From: Daejeonella sp. H1SJ63
Lineage (GTDB): Bacteria; Bacteroidota; Bacteroidia; Sphingobacteriales; Sphingobacteriaceae
NCBI RefSeq assembly: GCF_029360775.1
Contig: NZ_JARKMZ010000028.1
Span: 124,001-188,000, forward strand
Direction: 5' to 3'
Length of the DNA: 64,000 nucleotides
Shown: positions 1-7,994 of the stretch, in pieces
Position numbering within the stretch: position 1 is the stretch's first letter
Layout of the letters: each line of letters starts with the position of its first letter
Notes under the pieces: model-generated
What the model was told of the DNA's origin: nothing
Databases searched by the model: none
Seen by the model: only the letters and a program-made list of their open reading frames with translations
Made by a program: the position numbers and the translations under genes

Positions 1-392
1 TTGAAGCTATGGCTTCGGGAATGTTAGGACAGCAGGAGATACCGGATGATAGTTTATTAATTCCTATGATTGATGCCCGCAGAATGGAGGTTTACACCGG
101 AATTTTTGAAAAGGATATGAAGGCGATTGAACCCGTTTCAGCCAAAATCGTAGATGAAGGCTCTTTTGTGGAGTTCAATGACAGACAACTTTATCTCTTC
201 GGCGATGGGGCAGGGAAATTCGAAGAGATGTTTGCCGATTACAGGAATGTTCACTTTATTGATTTTGTCAATTCGGCATCAAATATGAATTTGCTGGCCT
301 GTAGTAAATTTCTAAACAATGAAAAAGAAAACCTGGCCTATTTTGAACCCTTTTACCTGAAAGATTTTCTTCTTACTCAATCAAAAAAATAA
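1..392 (+). CDS. tsaB: TsaB, tRNA threonylcarbamoyladenosine modification protein (5'-truncated)
   Basis: C-terminal portion of TsaB, the inactive TsaD paralogue that scaffolds the TsaB-TsaD-TsaE complex making t6A37 on ANN-decoding tRNAs. The frame is open to the window's left edge, so the start codon lies outside; the ATG at base 9 is probably internal, because the residues before it (Glu-Ala) continue the family's conserved LEAxA stretch. The family-typical IDARRMEVY segment lies about 20 residues in. The stop is 4 nt from the end of the convergent DUF5723-like gene. The TsaC/Sua5 partner that makes the threonylcarbamoyl-AMP substrate is also in this window, near 59.1-59.7 kb. Confidence 0.85.
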   Translation, partial: EAMASGMLGQQEIPDDSLLIPMIDARRMEVYTGIFEKDMKAIEPVSAKIVDEGSFVEFNDRQLYLFGDGAGKFEEMFADYRNVHFIDFVNSASNMNLLACSKFLNNEKENLAYFEPFYLKDFLLTQSKK

Positions 393-396
393 GCAG

Positions 397-1839
397 CTAT
401 TCTTTCTTCCCAAATACCTTTTTCACAAAACCCTCTAATGGGTTTTTTCTGAAACCGGGAGTACTTGTTGCATTGTGCATATGCTCAAGAATAGTACCAA
501 ACTTAAGACCAAAACCCATATAAAATGAAACGCCGGTATATCCTGAAGAATATGGACGTTGATCAGAAATGGAGTTTTTTAACATTTCAAACGACTTAAA
601 TAGTTGATCACTTCCTATATAAAATTCAACATTCGGAGACTTGATCATAAACTGTCCGCCAATTTGTAAAAACCCATTGGTGTTGTAATCTGTTGATGCC
701 GTGAAAACATAATTTTTATAATGATAATTATGAATGAAAGCGATATCCCCTCCCTTGTAATATACACTTTTGGAAAGGATCAGGTTAGGTTTATAATCTC
801 CGAATTCTTTATGAACCAGGAATTCTGCCTTACCATTGATTGCACTGATGTAAGATTTGTTTACAAATTTTGAGATGATCTTTTGATCAAGACTGTCGGC
901 GAGACGATTGTCTGCGCTTGAATTAGATCCGTTTGCAATGATTATCTTACCCGTATCAAAATTATATTCATAAGAATCTTTGCTCCATCTGATAAAACCC
1001 AGGTCTTTCAGATTCCCCATGATTGACCATCCGTTACGCAGTTTATATCCTGCACTTGCGGTGACAGACATACCTGGGTTTTTAAAGTTTGGTTTAAGCA
1101 TCTCATTCTGAAAATTATCAAATTTGAAGCTTGATTTTAAAGTGCCTTTGAGGGAAACATCGAAAACATCTGCCGGACCATTCACGTTAAGCTCAGATTC
1201 TCTGATTTTAATGGATGAATAGCTTATTCCGCTCAGTAAACTGAATTTTGCGCCCAGTGATAGCCGCTTCGAATAATTTTGCCTGTAGGCAAAACTAAAC
1301 TGATGGTAATTTTGATTATATCCGTTATTGTTAAATAAGTCTTTATTCCCAGTATTTTGAAACACCCTGTAATCATCAAAAATTGCAAAGGTTTCATTGC
1401 TGATATCCATTCTCCCGTCGCTGCGTATTTGCCAGCTAAGTCCCATTTCCTGATAGTTCTTAACAGCTTTTAATACCCTGAACATTGCGATATAGTTATT
1501 TGAATTGAATGTCAGCACATTTCGCCGATTTTCGCCGAGCGTAATATCCCTGCCATTGAAGACGCCATCGTAGATCAAGGATTTGAAAGCTGATTCTGCA
1601 GGTCCCGAAAAACTGGTATTAAAACTAAGCGTAGGTATTAGAAAATTAAATGCAAACCTTCTGCTGGTATCAACCTGAGATGTCTTTTGCGAAGGGTTTT
1701 CAAAACTGTCATATAAAGTTCTGCTGTTATACAATGAGAATTGCTGTCCGTAAGAGGACATATTGCATACAAATATCAGGGTTAAAACAGAAAAAAAATC
1801 TCTTAAACGGCGGCAGATCATAGTTTTTGAATGGAGCAT
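397..1839 (-). CDS. DUF5723-like outer-membrane-associated protein
   Basis: Protein of 480 residues with an N-terminal signal peptide (hydrophobic stretch around residues 14-30, ending near Tyr-Gly-Gln). The body is rich in alternating aromatic/polar strands, as in Bacteroidota outer-membrane barrels, and the YNSRTLYDSFENPSQ segment after the signal resembles the DUF5723 family. That family is not biochemically characterised, so function is unknown. The start codon overlaps the stop of the upstream gene by one base (TAATG), so the two genes are probably co-transcribed and translationally coupled. A PorV-like barrel role is only a guess. Confidence 0.65.
   Translation of the reverse strand: MLHSKTMICRRLRDFFSVLTLIFVCNMSSYGQQFSLYNSRTLYDSFENPSQKTSQVDTSRRFAFNFLIPTLSFNTSFSGPAESAFKSLIYDGVFNGRDITLGENRRNVLTFNSNNYIAMFRVLKAVKNYQEMGLSWQIRSDGRMDISNETFAIFDDYRVFQNTGNKDLFNNNGYNQNYHQFSFAYRQNYSKRLSLGAKFSLLSGISYSSIKIRESELNVNGPADVFDVSLKGTLKSSFKFDNFQNEMLKPNFKNPGMSVTASAGYKLRNGWSIMGNLKDLGFIRWSKDSYEYNFDTGKIIIANGSNSSADNRLADSLDQKIISKFVNKSYISAINGKAEFLVHKEFGDYKPNLILSKSVYYKGGDIAFIHNYHYKNYVFTASTDYNTNGFLQIGGQFMIKSPNVEFYIGSDQLFKSFEMLKNSISDQRPYSSGYTGVSFYMGFGLKFGTILEHMHNATSTPGFRKNPLEGFVKKVFGKKE
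427..446. terminator. Hairpin terminator for tsaB, inside the end of the convergent gene
   Basis: A 7-bp perfect stem AAAACCC/GGGTTTT with a 6-nt loop, followed by T residues on the + strand. It lies 35 nt past the tsaB stop but within the last codons of the convergent DUF5723-like gene. Read from sequence only; the stem is modest in GC. Confidence 0.45.
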
Positions 1840-3449
1840 TAATCGTCTGTTTTAATACTATCTACGTTAAATGACAGTTCTTCTGCAGGTATGTTGTTCT
1901 TATATCCGGTATAAAAATTTGTAAAAAAGTGATCCTTATTGCCTGATAACTGAAACGAGACCGCATAAAGATCTTTTATCCCATATGATGGGCTACTGAA
2001 ATTATTTGCATAACTCTTTTTAAATATTGATCTGATGATGCTGTCAGAGTTTTTCAGATTAAATACAAATGAAATGTTTGCCTGATCGGCTACCAGTTGG
2101 TCAAACTGTGTAAAGGAGGTTGTTTTAAACAGGAACCTTTCAGAATTATAGTCATCAAGATACTTTTTTAAGGTGTTTGCTGAATTGGAAATAATAATAA
2201 GGTTGTCGCTGATTACAAAAAAGGGCTTATGAAATCTCTTTAAAGGATCACCCCAGTAATAATAAAAGAGTTCCGGATAATTTACTTTTCTGATCAGGCC
2301 AGAATATTCAGAACTGACTGGCTCAAGAAAGAATTGCAGCTTACTGCCGTCAGTTGTTTTAATAATCGCGAGGCTCTCATGCGTGGAGAGCTGCAGAATG
2401 CTCATTTCATCGCCCCATAATTTTTTAATGTCCCTGTCAGGATTCAATCCGCTTTCTGAAATAATAAGATCTATTTCTTTCTTCAGCGAGTCTGTTGATT
2501 TTCTTCGACTAAACAGTTCTTGAAGATCTTTGTGAAAAAGAGTGTAATCAGAAACGCCATAAGTTACTGAGTTAGCAGTATTGTATGGAAATATTCTTTT
2601 TAAGGTATTTTTAATTGGTTTTTGATGAAGGTAAAGATCAATATAGCTCTTTTGCCCCTCAGTGCCTGAAGTGATGCCGTTAAACATGAGTGCATCACTT
2701 TTGTAATTTAAAGTTAAGCCTGAGTAACCTGAAAAACTTCTGAATAATTCGAAATTTCCAATCTGATTTTGTCGCAAAAATGGAGTCAGAAGTCCTGGTT
2801 TTCTATAATTTATGAACAGGTTTGCCAGTGCGTTTTCATTGCTTTTTACCCCCTCGCTAATTTCTCTGACAAATGATTTCTCTATTTTTTTTGCTTCCCC
2901 ATCAATACAAATACCTAATAAGGATTTAGAAAAGCTCCCTCTGGCAATTCCTTTGTCGATACTGAGGTAGAAAGTGCGCTTTATATTTGGAGCAATGATT
3001 GACAATATTGGACCCGATTTTATTACTTTGATACCTGATCCCGATTTATTAAGTAATTCTGGCAGCTCATCATTAGAAACAGGCTCTTTTAAAGGTAATG
3101 ACCATAAAAAATCAATACTATCGCCTGCAGAAGGATGTACAGATACAAATACTTTCTGTCCTTCTGTAAACATTTCCAGTTCTTTGTCACTTAATAAGAT
3201 GTCTTTCAGCCAATGAATTTCATCTTTACTCTGATTTCCAATGATCGTATCAAACAGACGGTAATCCTTAAATATTTCATATAGACTACGGTCGTTGGGG
3301 TACTGAAAAATTATGGATGCATCAGCAGGAATTTCTGATAGGACGAGGTCATTATTCCGGCTTCTCGTATTTAGTTTTGAAAAGTATAAATATGCCACAG
3401 AAATTACTGCAAATAGTAAAAAAGTAGTAATTCCTATTATTTTTTTCAT
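1839..3449 (-). CDS. DUF3352-like membrane-anchored exported protein
   Basis: Protein of 536 residues with one N-terminal membrane segment (about residues 3-22) and a large presumably periplasmic domain. It begins, after the anchor, with a SEIPADASIIFQYPN-like segment reminiscent of DUF3352 proteins; I have not verified the family assignment. No catalytic motif is apparent. It is the first gene of a two-gene unit with the DUF5723-like protein, suggesting a shared cell-envelope role. A possible -7 element (CAAATTTA on the + strand at 3615-3622, i.e. TAAATTTG reading leftward) lies about 165 nt upstream, which would put the GC-rich palindrome at 3484-3538 in its 5' untranslated region. Confidence 0.6.
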   Translation of the reverse strand: MKKIIGITTFLLFAVISVAYLYFSKLNTRSRNNDLVLSEIPADASIIFQYPNDRSLYEIFKDYRLFDTIIGNQSKDEIHWLKDILLSDKELEMFTEGQKVFVSVHPSAGDSIDFLWSLPLKEPVSNDELPELLNKSGSGIKVIKSGPILSIIAPNIKRTFYLSIDKGIARGSFSKSLLGICIDGEAKKIEKSFVREISEGVKSNENALANLFINYRKPGLLTPFLRQNQIGNFELFRSFSGYSGLTLNYKSDALMFNGITSGTEGQKSYIDLYLHQKPIKNTLKRIFPYNTANSVTYGVSDYTLFHKDLQELFSRRKSTDSLKKEIDLIISESGLNPDRDIKKLWGDEMSILQLSTHESLAIIKTTDGSKLQFFLEPVSSEYSGLIRKVNYPELFYYYWGDPLKRFHKPFFVISDNLIIISNSANTLKKYLDDYNSERFLFKTTSFTQFDQLVADQANISFVFNLKNSDSIIRSIFKKSYANNFSSPSYGIKDLYAVSFQLSGNKDHFFTNFYTGYKNNIPAEELSFNVDSIKTDD

Positions 3450-3483
3450 CTGTTTATTTTTTGTTTTTTAAAGGTGATCAACC

Positions 3484-3538
3484 TGCCTGCGGCAAGCAGG
3501 CCTACCTGCCGGTAGGCGGGCCTGCTTGCCGTCAGGCA
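3484..3538. repeat. GC-rich 55-nt interrupted palindrome between divergent genes
   Basis: Outer arms 3484-3489/3533-3538 (6 bp) and 3491-3502/3519-3530 (12 bp, GGCAAGCAGGCC with GGCCTGCTTGCC) are separated by a small internal loop, and an inner CTACC/GGTAG pair closes on TGCC. The block is far more GC-rich than its surroundings and sits between two divergently transcribed genes, so it is not positioned as a terminator. It resembles a REP-like dispersed element. Confidence 0.75.
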
Positions 3539-3687
3539 TGGCGATCATGATTTAATAATCATACCCCTGCGGGTTTTGGCAAAATCATGATGGTTTTATC
3601 AATCAGCTTTTTAGCAAATTTATATTTTTAAGTCTTCGCAGAAGAATTGCAAACATGTTTGTTAAATTAGCAATCTATTCTAACAAT

Positions 3688-4074
3688 ATGAACAAACGCA
3701 TCATTATTATCGCTTCAGTGTTTGGGATGTTAGCTGTGATTTTAGGGGCATTCGGGGCTCATGCCTTAAAAGCACTTCTAAAACCTTCCGATCTGGAAGT
3801 TTGGAAGACGGCAGTTGACTATCAGTTCTATCATACTTTTGCCCTTTTGTTTTTGTCTGGTTTTTCAAGATTTAAAACAAGGTCAATAAATCTGGCTTCC
3901 TGGTTTTTTACTTTTGGTATTATTCTCTTCTCAGGTTCGCTGTACCTGCTTTCAACAAAAGATATTCATCATTTTTCACAGATATCTTTATTAGGCCCAA
4001 TCACTCCGATTGGCGGATTGTTTTTTATTCTTGGCTGGATCAGTCTGTTATTGGCTACCATAAAGAATAAATAA
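3688..4074 (+). CDS. DUF423 (YgdD-like) small membrane protein
   Basis: A 128-residue polytopic membrane protein. The N-terminal segment with GAFGAHAL, the WKTAVDYQFYHTFALL stretch and the C-terminal GPITPIGG motif are characteristic of DUF423/YgdD. Four hydrophobic segments are visible. The ATG at 3688 is preferred over an in-frame ATG 33 nt upstream because the family starts directly with the first membrane helix. The stop overlaps the priA start by one base (TAATG), so the two are probably co-translated. Cellular function of the family is unknown. Confidence 0.8.
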   Translation: MNKRIIIIASVFGMLAVILGAFGAHALKALLKPSDLEVWKTAVDYQFYHTFALLFLSGFSRFKTRSINLASWFFTFGIILFSGSLYLLSTKDIHHFSQISLLGPITPIGGLFFILGWISLLLATIKNK

Positions 4075-6557
4075 TGCTTGAGTTCAATGAATCTGAGGGT
4101 ATTGTCAGAAAGACAATTTTCATAGAGGTTATTTTACCCCTGGCTATTGCTAAAACCTATACTTACCGTGTACCTTTTGAAATGGCAGATGAAATTGCTG
4201 CAGGAAAACGTGTTGTGGTTCAATTTGGCAAGAGTAAGATTTATACCGCAATTGTATGCCGGATATCAGAAACTCCGCCTGCATTATACGAAGCCAAGTA
4301 TATCATTGACATTCTGGATCAGGAGCCAATCATCAATGAATTTAATCTGAAATTATGGAACTGGATGTCGGAATATTATCTCTGCCATATCGGAGAGGTA
4401 ATGCAGGCTGCTCTTCCGGCTGCCCTGAAGCTGGCCAGTGAAACCAGAATTGTACTGAATCATACAGAATCAATTGATAAGACACTGCTTACAGATAAGG
4501 AGTTTCTGATAGTTGATGCTCTTGACTTGCACACTGAGCTTCGTTTGAGCGATGTCAGTAAGCTATTGAGCCAGAAAACTGTTTTCCCGATTTTAAGGGG
4601 ACTTTTTGAAAAGAATGTCATTATTATTTCGGAAGAGATTGCCGAAAAATATAAGCCACGTGTAAAGTCGTTTATCAAGCTTCATCCCCAATTTACCGGG
4701 GCTGAGAATCGCAGGGCGTTATTTGAGGTTCTGGAGAGAGCACCCAAACAACTCGAATTATTACTGGCCTACTTTAAGCTTGAAAAGCAGCAAGGTGAAA
4801 TCAGCAAAGCCGATCTTCTGGAAGCAGCTGGAAGCGGACCTGCAGCTATCAAAGCATTGCTTGATAAGGAAATTTTTATTCAGGAAGAAAAAATTGTCAG
4901 TCGTTTAAGTGCCGGTGATCTTGAAATTTTACGTGATATTAAACTTAATGAAGCTCAGGAACTGGCGCTGAAAGAAACCAAAGAACAACTCGATGAAAAG
5001 GGTGTCGTTTTGCTGTTTGGTGAAACATCGTCCGGGAAAACCCAGATCTATATCCGCCTGATTGAAGAAATGCTTCAGCAGGACCGTCAGATACTTTATC
5101 TGTTACCTGAGATTGCACTTACAACCCAGGTTATTGAAAGATTGCGTGAGCATTTTGGGGATAAGGTGGGGGTTTATCATTCGAAATTTAATGATAATGA
5201 ACGTGCAGAAGTCTGGCAGAAGGTTTTAAAAGGGGAGTATAAAATGGTGCTTGGTGCCCGTTCCTCTGTCTTATTGCCTTTTGGGAATCTCGGATTAATA
5301 GTCGTTGATGAGGAACATGAATCTTCCTATAAACAGTACGATCCTGCCCCTCGTTATCATGCAAGGGATACAGCAATATATTTGGCACATCTTCACAAGG
5401 CGCAGATTGTTTTAGGCTCGGCAACACCAAGCCTGGAGAGCTTTTATAATACTAAGATCGGCAAATACGGACTTGTAAGTTTAAAGGGTCGTTACGGAGG
5501 AGTTAAATCTCCGCTGATTGAGGTTGTCAGTATTGCAGAAGAGACTCAAAGAAAGACGATGCAGTCGCACTTTACTTCTGTTCTGATGAAAGAGATTGCA
5601 GGAGCCTTATCCAGAAAGGAGCAGGTTATTCTTTTTCAGAATCGCAGAGGCTATACACCACTTTTACTTTGCACTACCTGTGGCTTTACGCCTAAATGCA
5701 TTAATTGTGATGTGAGCCTTACATTTCATAAGAGCAGTGCAAAACTTCATTGTCATTATTGTGGCTATAAGCAGGACGTTCTTACTGCTTGTCCGGCTTG
5801 TGGCTCTGCCCGTATAGAACAAAAGGGTTTTGGTACCGAAAAAATTGAGGATGAATTGCAGCATTTGTTTGAGGATGCAAGAATTGCCAGAATGGATCTG
5901 GATTCTACCCGAACCAGGAGCAGTTTTCAGGTTTTGCTGAATGATTTTGAGGACGGGAAGATTGATATTCTGGTTGGAACGCAAATGGTTGCCAAAGGAC
6001 TGGATTTTGGGAATGTGACTACCATTGGGATTATAAGTGCAGACAGTATGCTGAATTATCCTGATTTCAGGGCTTTTGAACGTAGTTTTCAAATGCTTTC
6101 TCAGGTTTCCGGAAGGGCGGGCCGCCGTGAAAAGCAGGGCAGGGTGATTATTCAGGCATATGATACCACCCACAGGATTATCAGCCAGGTAATCAGAAAT
6201 GATTATGAAGAGATGTTTAATACTGAGATTATTGAACGCCGTAATTTTCATTATCCGCCATTGTACCGCCTTATTCAGATCGATGTGAAGCATAAGGATA
6301 TCTCAAAGCTGCATGGTATTTCATCGTCATTTGCAAAGATTCTGCGGGCTCAGTTTGGTGATCGTATTCTTGGCCCCGAAGCTCCAATGATTAGCAGGAT
6401 TAGAAATTACTATATTCAGACCATCCTGATCAAAGTAGAAAAGGAAGGCGTGTCGATTAACAAGATTAAAGAAGCGCTTCAAAGGATACTTGTTGATTTT
6501 GAGACTGTTCCGGCAAATAAGGGAGTTTTCATGCATATTGATGTCGATCCTTATTAA
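4074..6557 (+). CDS. priA: PriA, primosomal replication restart helicase
   Basis: Superfamily 2 3'-5' DNA helicase (827 residues) that recognises stalled forks and reloads the replicative helicase. Visible features: N-terminal 3'-DNA-binding domain (LPLAIAKTYTYRVP), Walker A GETSSGKT at residues 316-323, DEEH box at about 412-415, a cysteine-rich zinc-binding insertion beginning at Cys533 (CTTC, CINC, CHYC, CPAC pairs), then the helicase C domain with GTQMVAKGLDF and a QVSGRAGRREK motif VI. Length fits the family. The start gives about 12 residues more than many homologues, but no later start codon precedes the conserved region. Confidence 0.95.
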   Translation: MLEFNESEGIVRKTIFIEVILPLAIAKTYTYRVPFEMADEIAAGKRVVVQFGKSKIYTAIVCRISETPPALYEAKYIIDILDQEPIINEFNLKLWNWMSEYYLCHIGEVMQAALPAALKLASETRIVLNHTESIDKTLLTDKEFLIVDALDLHTELRLSDVSKLLSQKTVFPILRGLFEKNVIIISEEIAEKYKPRVKSFIKLHPQFTGAENRRALFEVLERAPKQLELLLAYFKLEKQQGEISKADLLEAAGSGPAAIKALLDKEIFIQEEKIVSRLSAGDLEILRDIKLNEAQELALKETKEQLDEKGVVLLFGETSSGKTQIYIRLIEEMLQQDRQILYLLPEIALTTQVIERLREHFGDKVGVYHSKFNDNERAEVWQKVLKGEYKMVLGARSSVLLPFGNLGLIVVDEEHESSYKQYDPAPRYHARDTAIYLAHLHKAQIVLGSATPSLESFYNTKIGKYGLVSLKGRYGGVKSPLIEVVSIAEETQRKTMQSHFTSVLMKEIAGALSRKEQVILFQNRRGYTPLLLCTTCGFTPKCINCDVSLTFHKSSAKLHCHYCGYKQDVLTACPACGSARIEQKGFGTEKIEDELQHLFEDARIARMDLDSTRTRSSFQVLLNDFEDGKIDILVGTQMVAKGLDFGNVTTIGIISADSMLNYPDFRAFERSFQMLSQVSGRAGRREKQGRVIIQAYDTTHRIISQVIRNDYEEMFNTEIIERRNFHYPPLYRLIQIDVKHKDISKLHGISSSFAKILRAQFGDRILGPEAPMISRIRNYYIQTILIKVEKEGVSINKIKEALQRILVDFETVPANKGVFMHIDVDPY

Positions 6558-6610
6558 AAATACTTGATATTTTATCTGAATATTAGTTTCTGAAAATGCC
6601 TTCTTAAGGT

Positions 6611-6618
6611 TATTTTTG
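6611..6618 (+). promoter_or_regulatory. Bacteroidota -7 element upstream of pcm
   Basis: TATTTTTG fits TAnnTTTG and ends 7 nt before the pcm ATG, so the predicted transcript has a leader of only a few nucleotides. No clear TTG was found at the -33 position. Confidence 0.4.
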
Positions 6619-6625
6619 GAATAGA

Positions 6626-7282
6626 ATGGCACATAAGATAGTTGATAGTTACCGCGAAAAGGGAGCCCGTAAAAAGCTGGTTGAATTACTGAGAGAGCGT
6701 GGAATAGCAGATGAAAAGGTTTTAAGTGCTATTGGCAAGGTGCCGCGCCATTATTTTTTCGATGAAACTTTCTGGAAGCAGGCCTATAAGGATATTGCTT
6801 TTCCTATAGGTGATGGACAAACTATTTCACAGCCCTATACTGTAGCTTATCAGACTGAACTTTTACATATTAAAACAGGGGATAAAGTATTGGAAATTGG
6901 TACCGGCTCAGGTTATCAGACCTGCATTTTGTTAGAGCTGGGTGCCAGAGTTTATACTATTGAAAGGCAGGAGAATTTATATAACCGCACCCGCCAGGTG
7001 TTGCCGCATATTGGCTATAATGCCGAATTTTTCTATGGTGATGGTTCAAAGGGTATTGCAAAGCATGCACCCTACGATAAGATTATTGTTACTGCCGGTG
7101 CACCCCTCGTTCCGCAAATACTGCTTAAACAATTAAAAATAGGCGGCATCATTGTTATTCCGGTTGGAGATGAAAAATCTCAAAAGATGATTACTGTATT
7201 GCGGGTGGGAGAGAATGAGTTTGAGCGGTTTGAACTGGATACCTTCCGGTTTGTGCCGCTGGTGGGGGAGCAGGCCTGGTGA
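6626..7282 (+). CDS. pcm: Pcm, protein-L-isoaspartate O-methyltransferase
   Basis: SAM-dependent repair enzyme (218 residues) that methylates isoaspartyl residues in damaged proteins. The family signature is complete: the substrate-pocket motif GDGQTISQPYTVA, SAM motif I VLEIGTGSGYQT, acidic loop TIERQENL, motif II YDKIIVTAGAP and the C-terminal GGIIVIPVGD. Length matches cytosolic PCMTs. It follows priA by about 70 nt on the same strand but has its own predicted -7 element. Confidence 0.95.
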   Translation: MAHKIVDSYREKGARKKLVELLRERGIADEKVLSAIGKVPRHYFFDETFWKQAYKDIAFPIGDGQTISQPYTVAYQTELLHIKTGDKVLEIGTGSGYQTCILLELGARVYTIERQENLYNRTRQVLPHIGYNAEFFYGDGSKGIAKHAPYDKIIVTAGAPLVPQILLKQLKIGGIIVIPVGDEKSQKMITVLRVGENEFERFELDTFRFVPLVGEQAW

Positions 7283-7296
7283 TTGCCGGTTTCTTT

Positions 7297-7321
7297 GTTA
7301 GTTATTGGTTATCTGTTGCCA
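7297..7321. repeat. Short heptanucleotide-periodic repeat
   Basis: Reading from 7301, successive 7-mers GTTATTG, GTTATCT and GTTGCCA share a GTT head every seven bases, preceded by GTTA at 7297-7300. Weak on its own, but two much clearer arrays with the same period occur elsewhere in the window. Confidence 0.4.
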
Positions 7322-7426
7322 GCTTTCAGTAGAACGGCTGCAAAACTGAAATCATTATTTCATCATCCCGGGCCTATTAGCTCTTTATTCCTTACTCCAA
7401 CAGACAAGTGATAGTAGTTAACAGGT

Positions 7427-7876
7427 TTACCTTTTCATAGCCCTGCTCATCTCCAGTTTTGCATCGCGGTCTTTCAGCGTTTCACGTTTGTCGTATAGCT
7501 TTTTACCCTGAGCCAGTCCTATTTCGAGCTTCGCAAATCCTCTTTCTGAGGTAAATATCTTTAGAGGGATGATTGTAAAACCCTTTTCTTCAAGTTTTGT
7601 CTTTAGCTTAGCCAGCTCTTTCTTTCTTAATAAAAGTACCCTGTCGCGTTTGGCTTCATGATTGTAGAACGAGCCATGCGAGTACTCTGCGATCTGCATA
7701 TTTCTTACCTGCAAATGCCCATCCATAAAAGTGCAGAAAGCATCATTGATGTCAGCCTTTCCCTGCCGGATTGATTTTATCTCGGTACCAAGAAGCTTGA
7801 TACCGGCTGTGTATGTTTCAAGTATGTGATACTCAAAGTATGCTCTTTTATTCTTAATAGTAATTGCACCCGACAT
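7427..7876 (-). CDS. smpB: SmpB, SsrA (tmRNA)-binding protein
   Basis: 149-residue partner of tmRNA in trans-translation rescue of stalled ribosomes. Conserved: IKNKRAYFEYHILE, GTEIKSIRQGKADINDAF, the RDRVLLLRKKEL segment, and the C-terminal KKLYDKRETLKDRDA tail that occupies the mRNA channel. Length is normal. No tmRNA gene was recognised next to it. It is divergent from the TonB receptor gene, whose promoter/operator lies in the shared 118-nt gap. Confidence 0.95.
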   Translation of the reverse strand: MSGAITIKNKRAYFEYHILETYTAGIKLLGTEIKSIRQGKADINDAFCTFMDGHLQVRNMQIAEYSHGSFYNHEAKRDRVLLLRKKELAKLKTKLEEKGFTIIPLKIFTSERGFAKLEIGLAQGKKLYDKRETLKDRDAKLEMSRAMKR

Positions 7877-7944
7877 AAGTGCAAATATCCGAAAGAATTT
7901 TCATAACCCGAATTTTTGAAATTATGAGAATTGTTTAATTTATT

Positions 7945-7962
7945 TTTTAGATTAATCTAAAA
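7945..7962. promoter_or_regulatory. Putative MntR/DtxR operator upstream of the TonB receptor
   Basis: An 18-bp perfect palindrome with core TTTAGATTAATCTAAA (7946-7961). It sits 4 nt upstream of a TAnnTTTG -7 element, hence in the promoter spacer, 33 nt before the receptor start. The identical 16-bp core lies upstream of the DtxR-family gene at 12.8 kb. Size and symmetry match DtxR/MntR operators. Confidence 0.75.
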
Positions 7963-7965
7963 TTG

Positions 7966-7973
7966 TATTTTTG
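7966..7973 (+). promoter_or_regulatory. -7 promoter element of the TonB receptor gene
   Basis: TATTTTTG matches TAnnTTTG, 21 nt before the ATG at 7995. The -33 element is not clear; the expected region is a T-run merging into the operator. Confidence 0.45.
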
Positions 7974-7994
7974 TATATCTAATTTAAATTAAAG

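Noticed and set aside
3655-3687. Upstream ATG for the DUF423 gene
   Set aside because: Adds 11 non-family residues; the start at 3688 places the membrane helix at the N-terminus as in homologues.
5664-6293. 209-aa antisense frame within priA
   Set aside because: Low-complexity composition, no recognisable motif and fully inside a well-conserved helicase gene; it is a shadow frame.
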